IMG/VR virus record: IMGVR_UViG_3300004806_000027
Span: 1-60,083 of that record
Reading direction: 5' to 3' (one strand)
Source: a virus
Length of the DNA stretch: 60,083 nt
Positions 21,525-28,562 of this stretch are shown piece after piece. Below the pieces are notes generated by a model. It had not been told where the DNA came from. It saw only the letters and a program-made list of their open reading frames with translations, and ran no database searches. Position 1 is the first letter of the stretch, and every line of letters starts with the position of its first letter. Position numbers and translations under genes: made by a program.

Positions 21525-22330
21525 GCCAGTTACCGAGCGAAAGCATTGATTTTTCGGTCTATTCGCCGCCTTTCGGATCGCTGTTTGTTTATTCGACCAG
21601 TGCCGCCGATATGGGCAATTCTACTGATGAAGAATTTGCAGCCCATTATCAATTTTTGGTGCGCGAAAAATTCCGTGTAACCAAACCTGGGCGGCTGACT
21701 GCCGTTCATTGCTCCGATCTCCCGATGACTAAATGGAAAGATGGCGCGGTTGGGATCAAGGATTTCAGCGGGCAAATTATTCGTGCTCATGAGGCGGAAG
21801 GATGGATTTTGCATTCACGGCGCACGATCTGGAAATGCCCTGTCACGGAAATGACCCGTACAAAGCATGTCGGCTTGCTTTATAAGCAGCTAAAAAAAGA
21901 CAGCGCCAAAAGTCGCGGCGGGATGCCCGATTACCTTTTGACGTTTGTGAAACCGGGCGAGAATGCTGATCCTATCACTCATACGCCGGAAGATTTCCCC
22001 GTTGAACAATGGCAGGAATGGGCCAGCCCGGTATGGATGACTGTCAACCAATCCAATGTTTTGAACGTCCACATGGCGCGGGAACATAATGATGAGCGCC
22101 ATTTGTGTCCATTGCAGCTTGATGTGATTGAGCGGGCCTTGATTATGTGGAGCAATGCCGGGGATGTGGTTTTGAGCCCATTTATGGGGATTGGATCTGA
22201 GGGGTATATGTCTCTCAAGCTAGGCCGAAAGTTTATTGGCACGGAACTGAAAGAGGCTTATTGGCGCCAGGCGTGCCGGTATTTGGATTCCGTTGATCGG
22301 CAATCAAATTTATTTGGGGATGCCGCATGA
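21452..22330 (+). CDS. DNA N4-cytosine/N6-adenine methyltransferase
   Basis: The 292-residue protein has motif IV SPPF near the N-terminus and motif I VLSPFMGIGSEGY near the C-terminus, followed by GRKFIGTELKEAYW: the beta-class order of the N6_N4_Mtase family. SPPF rather than DPPY is more usual in N4-cytosine enzymes, so the target base is open. It has a GGGAG Shine-Dalgarno and starts inside the helicase gene. With the C5 enzyme the phage carries two orphan methylases. Confidence 0.82.
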   Translation: MVDCDNEYHGERFAAFNGDCVSVISQLPSESIDFSVYSPPFGSLFVYSTSAADMGNSTDEEFAAHYQFLVREKFRVTKPGRLTAVHCSDLPMTKWKDGAVGIKDFSGQIIRAHEAEGWILHSRRTIWKCPVTEMTRTKHVGLLYKQLKKDSAKSRGGMPDYLLTFVKPGENADPITHTPEDFPVEQWQEWASPVWMTVNQSNVLNVHMAREHNDERHLCPLQLDVIERALIMWSNAGDVVLSPFMGIGSEGYMSLKLGRKFIGTELKEAYWRQACRYLDSVDRQSNLFGDAA

Positions 22331-22587
22331 TTATTCCTGAGCACATTAACAGTTTTGAGCGTGGCCGGTATGTCATTGCAGAAGTGGCTAAATCCCATGG
22401 GTTTACCATTGATGAAATTAAAGGCGAGGCTCGGTTTCGTGAATTGGTTGCGGCTCGTCGGGCTGCTGTAATGGCGATGGCCCCGCTGGGGTTGTCGTGC
22501 GCACAAATGGGGCGATTATTAAATCGGGATCACACGTCAATTATGCACCTGCGCGGCACGCGCAAGCGTAACCGGAAGGCGGGTTGA
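22327..22587 (+). CDS. DnaA domain-IV-like DNA-binding protein
   Basis: The 86-residue protein has FRELVAARRAAVMAMAPLGLSCAQMGRLLNRDHTSIMHL. The L-S-x(3)-MGRLL-x-RDHTSIMH segment matches the DnaA C-terminal domain, which reads DnaA boxes. It lacks the AAA+ part. It could bind the phage origin or compete with host DnaA. Coupled to the methylase by ATGA and followed directly by the DUF1376 gene. Confidence 0.75.
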   Translation: MIIPEHINSFERGRYVIAEVAKSHGFTIDEIKGEARFRELVAARRAAVMAMAPLGLSCAQMGRLLNRDHTSIMHLRGTRKRNRKAG

Positions 22588-22588
22588 T

Positions 22589-23419
22589 ATGAGCCAGGCG
22601 CCGGTTATGCCAATGTTTGTGGATGCGCTTTTGGGCGATACTCTGCATTGCGATGCTGAGTTGTTTGGAGCGTATCATTTTATTCTTTATGCGACATGGC
22701 GCAACAATGGCGAGCCGTTAGATGATGACGCGGAAACCATGGCGCGGATATGCCGGATGCCATTGGCGCGATTTACAAAGCTACGTCCTGTGTTGGTCAG
22801 GTTTTTTGATTTGACTGACGGCAAGTGGCGTCAAAAGAGATTAGAGAAAGAATGGGCCGCTGCTATCCTACGGCAAGAGCGGGCGCGAACCAATGGGGCG
22901 GGCGGTGGCAGGCCTAAAGCTAAACCCAAAAATAACCCAGTGGGTTTGCTAGATGAAACCCAAAGCAAACCCAAAGATAACCAAGTGGCTAACCCCCACG
23001 AAAGCTATCCTAATCCTATATCCAATATAGAGGATTCAGTTACTAGCGTAACTGGCGGCAAGCCGCCCGATTTGGCCACTTTGGTTTTTACTGATGGTCT
23101 AAAATTTTTAATTTCCAAGGGCGTCAAAGAGCCTCAAGCCCGGTCAGTGCTTGGCCGATGGCGAGGCATTCATGGGGATGCGGCTTTGATTGAGGTTTTG
23201 GGTTCGGCAAAACGGGAAGGGGCGATAGATGCAATCTCATTCATCGAAGGGTGCTTTAGAGCGCGCGGATCAAAGGGAAAACGGCAATCCAGCCTTGATG
23301 CCGCGCTTGCCAGCATCGCTAGCGCCGTTGGTGGGGATGGTGGAGCGCCGGGGGCAAGCGGTGGGCATTTCAGCGGACCAACACTTGATCTTGAGCCGGT
23401 ACAGCCGGGATTTGTTTGA
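22589..23419 (+). CDS. Replication protein with DUF1376 domain
   Basis: The 276-residue protein starts with the DUF1376 pattern (MPMFVDALLGDTLHCDAELFGAYHFILYATWRN, about 8-40). It then has a basic disordered linker with KPK repeats (about 108-140) and a C-terminal region of the kind found in phage replication initiators. It is placed like lambda O. The final 80 or so codons-bases overlap the next gene in a different frame. Confidence 0.75.
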   Translation: MSQAPVMPMFVDALLGDTLHCDAELFGAYHFILYATWRNNGEPLDDDAETMARICRMPLARFTKLRPVLVRFFDLTDGKWRQKRLEKEWAAAILRQERARTNGAGGGRPKAKPKNNPVGLLDETQSKPKDNQVANPHESYPNPISNIEDSVTSVTGGKPPDLATLVFTDGLKFLISKGVKEPQARSVLGRWRGIHGDAALIEVLGSAKREGAIDAISFIEGCFRARGSKGKRQSSLDAALASIASAVGGDGGAPGASGGHFSGPTLDLEPVQPGFV

Positions 23420-23783
23420 TGCGTTGCAACCTTGCGGAAAGGCTTTTGCGGGCGAAATGATGACTTGGCTGGTTCGATCAAAGGCACTGACCAATTTTGA
23501 CGGGGAATTGTACGTCAAGATTTTGGCGCCTGTTCCTGAGCGGATTTTGCGTCAAGTGATCGGGGAGCAAATACGGTCGGCGGATACGTTTATTCCGGTT
23601 GTTGGGGTCATTTGGAGCCGGTGCGAGAAGCTAATGAAGGACAAGCAAGCGGAATTGCGCGCGGTTCAAAAGCTTTTGGCACCGCGTGATCCAGCGCCGG
23701 TTGAAATGAGTAGGGACGAGCGCATGGTATCGGTCGAGCGCATCAGGGCCAAGGTTGCGACCATGTTTAGGGCGGAGGCGTGA
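23337..23783 (+). CDS. Putative helicase-loader-position protein
   Basis: The ORF can start at 23337 (MVERRGQAVGISADQ, 148 residues), 23298 or 23229; the later start keeps the overlap with the DUF1376 gene to 83 bases. The product is helical and charged (IGEQIRSADTFIPVVGVIWSRCEKLMKDKQAELRAVQ). It occupies the place of lambda P. No family recognised, so the loader idea is only positional. Confidence 0.5.
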   Translation: MVERRGQAVGISADQHLILSRYSRDLFDALQPCGKAFAGEMMTWLVRSKALTNFDGELYVKILAPVPERILRQVIGEQIRSADTFIPVVGVIWSRCEKLMKDKQAELRAVQKLLAPRDPAPVEMSRDERMVSVERIRAKVATMFRAEA

Positions 23784-23956
23784 TGGAAACCCTATCATTT
23801 TGGTGGTGGGTGTTTGTCACAAGCCCGCTTTGGCTGATGGGGGTGCTTATCATCGGCGCGTCGGCATGGATTACGGTTTTGGATTGGTTGGACATTCTGC
23901 GGGATTATCGCGGTGAAAAACCGGCGCGACCGGGATTTTTTGGGGAAACAAAATGA
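23783..23956 (+). CDS. 57-residue membrane protein
   Basis: ATG 23783 overlaps the previous stop (TGATG) and its TGA overlaps the GcrA-like start (ATGA). The product has a Trp-rich hydrophobic segment (FWWWVFVTSPLWLMGVLII) continuing to about residue 35, then a basic tail ending PARPGFFGETK. Double coupling supports translation. Function unknown. Confidence 0.6.
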   Translation: METLSFWWWVFVTSPLWLMGVLIIGASAWITVLDWLDILRDYRGEKPARPGFFGETK

Positions 23957-24513
23957 GAAACGCCATTCAGATTTCGGACTCGCGCAAATACATTCGAGAG
24001 GCTTGGGAAAAAACTCCTGGGGCATCGTCCAGCCAGATTGCTTTAATTGCTTCGGAGGCGGCTGGATGGCATATCACGCGCAATGCAGTTATGGGGCAAT
24101 TGCGGCGGTTGGGGCTTAAGCTGTCAAATGCCAAGGGGGCGGATCAGGAGCCGGTCGAACAAAAGCCAAAGGCCAAGGCACATGCAAAGCGCGTGATGGG
24201 GTTTAAAGGGCTGCGGATGCCCAGGCTGGTCACTGAACCAATGAAGCCGCGCTTGGTATCTAAATCACTGCCGATTGATCCGGCGTGGGGTGATGTTGTG
24301 GCCGGTGAGGGTGTTAAAGAACCGTGCGGGTGCTGCTGGGTCTATGGCAATCCGGGGCCGCAAGATAATGTTTGGCGTTACTGCCAAGACGCAAAGTTAT
24401 CGAATAAGCCATATTGCGCGGATCACGCTGCCATTGCTTATTTTCCTTTGGATAAGAAGCGGGAGCGGTCATTTAAGCGGCATGCGGAATTTGTCGGGCG
24501 GAGGTTTGGGTAA
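23953..24513 (+). CDS. gcrA: GcrA-like cell-cycle regulator
   Basis: The 186-residue protein has SSSQIALIASEAAGWHITRNAVMGQLRRLGL near the N-terminus (the GcrA HTH) and a C-terminal CGCCWVYGNPG...YCADHAAIAYFP, matching the conserved GcrA C-terminal Cys/His region. Known: GcrA binds RNA polymerase sigma70 and methylated GANTC promoters to control the alphaproteobacterial cell cycle. A phage copy may redirect host transcription to S-phase-like conditions or activate phage genes. Confidence 0.8.
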   Translation: MRNAIQISDSRKYIREAWEKTPGASSSQIALIASEAAGWHITRNAVMGQLRRLGLKLSNAKGADQEPVEQKPKAKAHAKRVMGFKGLRMPRLVTEPMKPRLVSKSLPIDPAWGDVVAGEGVKEPCGCCWVYGNPGPQDNVWRYCQDAKLSNKPYCADHAAIAYFPLDKKRERSFKRHAEFVGRRFG

Positions 24514-24556
24514 TGGTTTTTTGCTTGTCGGTGCTGGCTGCGTCGGGTGAAAATAC

Positions 24557-24874
24557 ATGACCATGAAACGGCAAACGGCTTTAAAAGTATTTGGATTTGC
24601 GCAATTTTTGCTTTTTGCGCCCGCGATACTGGCTGTGGTCAACGGTTATGTGCCTGGCTGGCGGATTTGGGTGCCATTTGTTTTTGGGGGCATGCTTGGA
24701 TTGTTTTTTGAAATCAATTTTCAAGAGAGCGTTTGGGCTTGGAAATTGCGGTCATTGATGGAAATTAAAAGCGCGAGGCGGACCATGATAGCGTTGATGT
24801 TCTATGCCGTTGGATGGTTGTGCTTTTTAACTGGCACGATTATTTCCGCCATTAATTTGATGGATGGCCAATGA
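24557..24874 (+). CDS. Membrane protein with three to four segments
   Basis: The 105-residue protein has hydrophobic segments at about 10-28, 36-52 and 76-98. A 15-codon ORF (24513-24560) bridges the GcrA-like stop and this start by overlaps at both ends, which could provide translational coupling. No family recognised. Confidence 0.55.
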   Translation: MTMKRQTALKVFGFAQFLLFAPAILAVVNGYVPGWRIWVPFVFGGMLGLFFEINFQESVWAWKLRSLMEIKSARRTMIALMFYAVGWLCFLTGTIISAINLMDGQ

Positions 24875-25107
24875 GCAAACCGGAATACATGCCGCAAATT
24901 GGGCCGGTGACCATCTCGTATAACGGACGAGTGGTTGAATTACCCGCTGCTCCGTCTGATATACTGGCGGAAGAATTTGTGGATGCGATATTGGAAATGG
25001 CGGGATTGGCGTCAAAGCCTGTTGAACCCGTTACGGGCAGCGACATTCTGGGGCCAAACGGTATGGATGCGTTTGTATCCCGCGAGTTTTTTGGAATGTG
25101 GCGATGA
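24871..25107 (+). CDS. Small soluble protein
   Basis: The 78-residue protein (MSKPEYMPQIGPVTISYNGR) has an acidic helical middle (DILAEEFVDAILEMAGL). ATGA overlaps on both sides place it in the late-early operon before terS. Function unknown. Confidence 0.5.
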   Translation: MSKPEYMPQIGPVTISYNGRVVELPAAPSDILAEEFVDAILEMAGLASKPVEPVTGSDILGPNGMDAFVSREFFGMWR

Positions 25108-25331
25108 TTGCAATTGGCGACATAACCGACCAATCGGGCGTTTTATTGCCTCCGCACATTGTTGAAATGTATTCAAAAGCCCTGCGCGCTCAATTTGAAT
25201 ACGAATCCCGGCGTTACAATTCGCGGTTTATGCCGGGCTATAGTCGGAACAAAGCGTATTTCCACGGCGTGGCTGCGGCGGAAATGGTGGAGAGACTGGC
25301 CAAATCATTGTTGAAAGGCCAAACGCCATGA
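25104..25331 (+). CDS. Small helical protein
   Basis: The start at ATG 25104 overlaps the previous stop. The 75-residue product has MYSKALRAQFEYESRRYNS and GVAAAEMVERLAKSLLKGQ. Its end resembles the end of the next small protein (VECLAKSLFGK), a possible duplicated segment. Confidence 0.5.
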   Translation: MIAIGDITDQSGVLLPPHIVEMYSKALRAQFEYESRRYNSRFMPGYSRNKAYFHGVAAAEMVERLAKSLLKGQTP

Positions 25332-25459
25332 ATCGCGCTTTTGAACACCAAGGCCAAGTTTTCATGCCGCCTGTCATGTTGGATTTTTTTAATAGGATCA
25401 GCATTGCAATCTTTGTCGAGTGTTTGGCTAAGTCATTGTTTGGCAAGATAAACGCATGA
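25328..25459 (+). CDS. 43-residue coupled gene before terS
   Basis: ATG 25328 overlaps the previous stop and TGA 25457-25459 overlaps the terS ATG. The product contains MLDFFNRISIAIFVECLAK. The double ATGA coupling and the C-terminal similarity to its neighbour support it as a gene. Function unknown. Confidence 0.5.
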   Translation: MNRAFEHQGQVFMPPVMLDFFNRISIAIFVECLAKSLFGKINA

Positions 25460-25902
25460 GCGACCTGAACCCCAAGCAACAACGCTTTGTTCTTGAATAC
25501 GTTAAGGATTTAAACGCGACACAAGCGGCTATCCGGGCTGGGTACTCGGCTAAAAGCGCAGAGGTTAATGGTCCGCGCTTGCTAGGGAATGCTCAGGTGA
25601 AGGCGGCTGTGGCTCAATTGGTGTCAAAGCAAATAAAAACGGCTGAAATCACGGCAGATTTGGTGCTGGACGGGCTTTTGACCGAGGCTCGGCGTACAGG
25701 TGAAGGTTCGTCACACGGGGCGCGTGTGACCGCTTGGGCAAAGCTGGGCGAGTATCTCAAATTGTTCGTTCAAAAGCACGAGCATGAGCACAAAGGGTCG
25801 ATTGAGCATACCGTTAAGGAAATGGCGCCAAACGAGCGCGTTGCCGATGCTATGATGATTATGAAGAAAGCGCGCGAGATTGCCCCGTCAAAAGTTCATT
25901 GA
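25456..25902 (+). CDS. terS: Terminase small subunit
   Basis: The 148-residue protein starts LNPKQQRFVLEYVKDLNATQAAIRAGYSAKSAEVNGPRLL, the Terminase_2 HTH signature, followed by an oligomerisation region and a charged C-terminus. It recognises phage DNA at the packaging start and recruits the large subunit. An HTH gene stands between it and terL. Confidence 0.9.
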   Translation: MSDLNPKQQRFVLEYVKDLNATQAAIRAGYSAKSAEVNGPRLLGNAQVKAAVAQLVSKQIKTAEITADLVLDGLLTEARRTGEGSSHGARVTAWAKLGEYLKLFVQKHEHEHKGSIEHTVKEMAPNERVADAMMIMKKAREIAPSKVH

Positions 25903-25937
25903 TGGAAATTATTTCTTAAAAATGAGGAGTTTGCGCG

Positions 25938-26156
25938 GTGGTTACTGAAAATATTTCCAAACAGGTCAATTTTGCCGCTCGATTGGCTGAATATCGGGAA
26001 TTATTGGGCCTATCGCGTGCTGAATTGGCTTTGGTATTAGACGTGACCGCGCGCACGGTTCAGAATTGGGAAACGGGCTATTGCCCGGTTATGGCGTTTC
26101 TGGCTGTAAAAGCATTGTACCATCGGTTAGGCGGCGAATGTGGCTTTGTTCGATGA
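25938..26156 (+). CDS. XRE-type HTH protein between terS and terL
   Basis: GTG 25938 after GAGGAG opens a 72-residue protein with RLAEYRELLGLSRAELALVLDVTARTVQNWETG, a classic Cro/C1-type HTH without any partner domain. The end overlaps terL by 17 bases. It may time late expression or be a packaging accessory factor. The position is unusual for a repressor-type gene. Confidence 0.65.
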   Translation: MVTENISKQVNFAARLAEYRELLGLSRAELALVLDVTARTVQNWETGYCPVMAFLAVKALYHRLGGECGFVR

Positions 26157-26913
26157 AGTTGCGGCGCTGACGCCAGAACAATTGGCAGCGCTGCCGGTGG
26201 ATGATTATGCGCGCCTTAAGGCCATTATCGAATTAGAGCATGACATTTACCGCAAGACGCTGCTTTACCGGGCTTATCCTGATACCGGGCCATTGCGGCG
26301 CGAATTATACCCTAAGCATTTGGCCCATTTTGCGGCTGGGGCCACGTATCAAGAGCGGGCTTTGGTCGGCGGCAACCGATCGGGAAAGACGTTTGGGTGT
26401 TCGTATGAGTGCGCCCTTCATTTAACTGGTTGGTATCCCCATTGGTGGGTTGGGCGCAAGTTTGATCGCCCTGTGACCATGTGGGCGGCGGGCGAAGATA
26501 CCAAGGCCGTCCGCGAATCCTTGCAAGTGACGTATTTGGGGCCAACCGGGGACCATGGCACGGGTTTAATACCGGCTGACAATATCATCAAGGCGACACC
26601 AAGGCCGGGCGTGCCGGATGCTGTGGATAGCGTGACGGTCAAGCATTTATCGGGCGGCGTGTCGCGGATGCTGTTTAAATCCTATGATCAGGGGCGTGAA
26701 TCGTTCCAAGCGGCCAAAATCGACATTATGCAATTTGATGAAGAACCGCCATTGGACATTTACTCGGAAGGCTTAACTCGAACGCTTTCGACCGTGCCCG
26801 GTCAACCGTCCGGGTTGGTGATATGCGGGTTCACGCCGCTGCGCGGCCTTTCGGCTGTGGTTCTTTCATTCATGCCGGGTGGTGCGCGTTTGGAAGGGGA
26901 GGTTAAGTCATGA
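26140..26913 (+). CDS. terL: Terminase large subunit, ATPase half
   Basis: The 257-residue protein carries Walker A VGGNRSGKT (about residue 77), Walker B IDIMQFDEEPP and the C-motif region LVICGFTPLRGLSAVV. It stops after FMPGGARLEGEVKS, before the nuclease domain. The nuclease part is a separate ORF at 27440, and an HNH endonuclease gene fills the gap, starting at this stop codon (ATGA). Powers DNA translocation into the prohead. GTG start. Whether it works as a split protein or is rejoined is not known. Confidence 0.85.
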   Translation: MALFDEVAALTPEQLAALPVDDYARLKAIIELEHDIYRKTLLYRAYPDTGPLRRELYPKHLAHFAAGATYQERALVGGNRSGKTFGCSYECALHLTGWYPHWWVGRKFDRPVTMWAAGEDTKAVRESLQVTYLGPTGDHGTGLIPADNIIKATPRPGVPDAVDSVTVKHLSGGVSRMLFKSYDQGRESFQAAKIDIMQFDEEPPLDIYSEGLTRTLSTVPGQPSGLVICGFTPLRGLSAVVLSFMPGGARLEGEVKS

Positions 26914-27434
26914 TTGCTGAATGGCGGATTGTGCCTGGTTTTGAGGATTATGAAGTTAGTGAATGGGGCGCTGTTCGTCGCGTTACGGCTGCTCCCGGCG
27001 CGCGCATTGGCAAAATATTGAAGATGTGGATTCGATCTGACGGCTATCCAATGGTGATTTTGCGTAAGGATGGTAAGTCGATCCACAAAAAAGCTCATCA
27101 ATTGGTTGCGTATGCTTTTATAGGGTTAAAGCCGTTTGACGGGGCGGAAATTTGCCATATCGACGGCGATCCATCGAATAACCATTATTCAAATCTAAGA
27201 TGGGATACTCGGTCGTCAAATCATTTGGACAAGCGAAAGCATGGGACAAGTTTGATGGGTGAGCGGCATCATAACGCCGTCTTGTCTGTCGATGATGTGC
27301 GTAAGATATTAAGCCTTTGGAAAAGCGGCAAATTTTATCAACGACAATTAGGTGAAATGTTTGGGGTAAAACAAACGCAAATTGGGCGCATTGTTCGCGG
27401 CAAGCGTTGGGCCGTTGCTTTGCAAAACGGCTAA
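26910..27434 (+). CDS. HNH homing endonuclease (NUMOD4-HNH) inserted in terL
   Basis: The 174-residue protein has a NUMOD4-like start (EWRIVPGFEDYEVSEWGAVRR), the HNH core ICHIDGDPSNNHYSNLRWDT and a C-terminal HTH (FYQRQLGEMFGVKQTQIGRIV). Such enzymes cut intronless or insert-free alleles and spread their own gene. The ORF occupies nearly the whole insertion (about 530 bases), leaving no room outside it for a normal group I intron, and there is a stop before it, so it is not an intein. It therefore appears as a free-standing gene that has split terL. Confidence 0.85.
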   Translation: MIAEWRIVPGFEDYEVSEWGAVRRVTAAPGARIGKILKMWIRSDGYPMVILRKDGKSIHKKAHQLVAYAFIGLKPFDGAEICHIDGDPSNNHYSNLRWDTRSSNHLDKRKHGTSLMGERHHNAVLSVDDVRKILSLWKSGKFYQRQLGEMFGVKQTQIGRIVRGKRWAVALQNG

Positions 27435-27439
27435 CGGAA

Positions 27440-28201
27440 ATGGCGAAATACATTACATTCGTTTCCTGGGCAGACGTTCCGCACATATCAGCGGAAGCGC
27501 AAGCGGAAATGATTAAGTCTTATGCTCCGCATGAACGGGACGCGCGCACCAAAGGCATTCCGGCCCTTGGATCGGGCGCCATTTATCCGGTGCCGGAAGA
27601 TGACGTGACCTGTGATCCGTTCGAAATACCCGCTCATTGGAAACATTTTTACGCCATGGACGTGGGATGGAATAGAACGGCGGGATTGTGGTTTGCGCAT
27701 GATACCGAATCGGACGTGGTTTACGCTTATTCTGAACATTATCGCGGGCAGGCTGAACCATCGACTCACGCTCAAGCCATTAAGGCGCGCGGAGAGTGGA
27801 TACCGGGGGTTATTGATCCGGCGTCACGCGGTCGAGCACAAAAGGATGGCGAGCAATTGTTATGGGAATATCAACAATTAGGATTAACGCTGATTACGGC
27901 CAATAATGCGAGGGAAGCGGGCATATATCGGACCTGGATGCGATTATCGACGGGGCGGCTTAAAATATTTAAAACGCTGCAAAATACGTTAAGCGAGTAT
28001 CGCATTTATCGCCGGGACGATAAGGGGCAAGTGGTCAAAGAAAATGACCATTTAATGGACTGCATGCGGTATGGGATTATGAGCGGGATTGACATTGCCG
28101 CATTTCGTCCGGTTGACGATTACCGCGTGCGCGCTGGGTTGCGACCAAACAAACATGAAGTTGATTACAATCCTCTCGCCTCTGCATGGGGCAAGCGATA
28201 G
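27440..28201 (+). CDS. terL: Terminase large subunit, nuclease half
   Basis: From ATG 27440 (MAKYITFVSWADVPH), after a weak CGGAA, this 253-residue protein has the RNase H-like nuclease acidic residues in FYAMDVGWN, VIDPASRG and NDHLMDCMRYG, plus GIPALGSGAIYPVPE and YRGQAEP typical of podoviral TerL. It begins where the ATPase half breaks off, and both halves are otherwise intact, so selection for function appears retained. Confidence 0.85.
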   Translation: MAKYITFVSWADVPHISAEAQAEMIKSYAPHERDARTKGIPALGSGAIYPVPEDDVTCDPFEIPAHWKHFYAMDVGWNRTAGLWFAHDTESDVVYAYSEHYRGQAEPSTHAQAIKARGEWIPGVIDPASRGRAQKDGEQLLWEYQQLGLTLITANNAREAGIYRTWMRLSTGRLKIFKTLQNTLSEYRIYRRDDKGQVVKENDHLMDCMRYGIMSGIDIAAFRPVDDYRVRAGLRPNKHEVDYNPLASAWGKR

Positions 28202-28222
28202 CACCCAAATATCCGCTTTGCC

Positions 28223-28290
28223 GCCCCCAATCGTGGGGCATATAGGGTGCAATTCGCACCCATAGAACACAAATGACCATGCGTCGGGTT
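28223..28290 (+). promoter_or_regulatory. Gap between terL and the portal operon with hairpins and a GCGTCGGGTT element
   Basis: Two hairpins, GCCCC-aatcgt-GGGGC (28223-28239) and GGGTGC-aattc-GCACCC (28245-28261), precede GCGTCGGGTT (28281-28290). The second hairpin contains ACCCAT, the same hexamer that is arrayed at 36.0 kb, and the decamer also recurs there and at 53.8 kb. Likely a late control region. Confidence 0.45.
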
Positions 28291-28325
28291 TAGATTTTGC
28301 CTCACTTAACCGTGAGGATTGACCT

Positions 28326-28562
28326 TTGGGCGCGTTATTTTCGTCACCTCCGACACCTCAAGCTCCTGTTATTCCTGCTGTGCCACCGGCTGCGGCGCCG
28401 CCAATTATGGCCAATGCAAATGTCGATCAGGCTGGCAATTCACAAAAGGGCAAAGCTGCTGCTGCGGCGGGTGCGGGATTTAGCGGGACTGTCAAGAATG
28501 ATGGCGGGGCTGGTGGCTTAACGACACCGGCGACAACGGCCAAGGCATCGCTGCTCGGATGA
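28326..28562 (+). CDS. Small proline/alanine-rich protein before the portal gene
   Basis: TTG 28326 (GAGG upstream) begins MGALFSSPPTPQAPVIPAVPP. The 78-residue product is disordered and P/A/G-rich. Short proteins of this composition starting MGxLFS are common just upstream of BPP-1/T7-like portal genes; the role is unknown. It is coupled to the portal by ATGA. Confidence 0.6.
   Translation: MGALFSSPPTPQAPVIPAVPPAAAPPIMANANVDQAGNSQKGKAAAAAGAGFSGTVKNDGGAGGLTTPATTAKASLLG

Noticed and set aside
18705-22330. Restriction-modification system
   Set aside because: There are two methylases but no adjacent restriction enzyme. The helicase is SNF2-like and fits replication better; the methylases look like orphans.
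24513-24560. 15-codon ORF between the GcrA-like and membrane-protein genes
   Set aside because: It overlaps both neighbours in a coupling-like way, but is too short to support as a separate gene; it is mentioned only as a possible translational bridge.
26900-27440. Group I intron or intein in terL
   Set aside because: The HNH ORF covers nearly the whole insert, so there is no usual room for a separate ribozyme core, and the in-frame stop excludes an intein. Only a covariance search or RT-PCR could reopen the intron idea.
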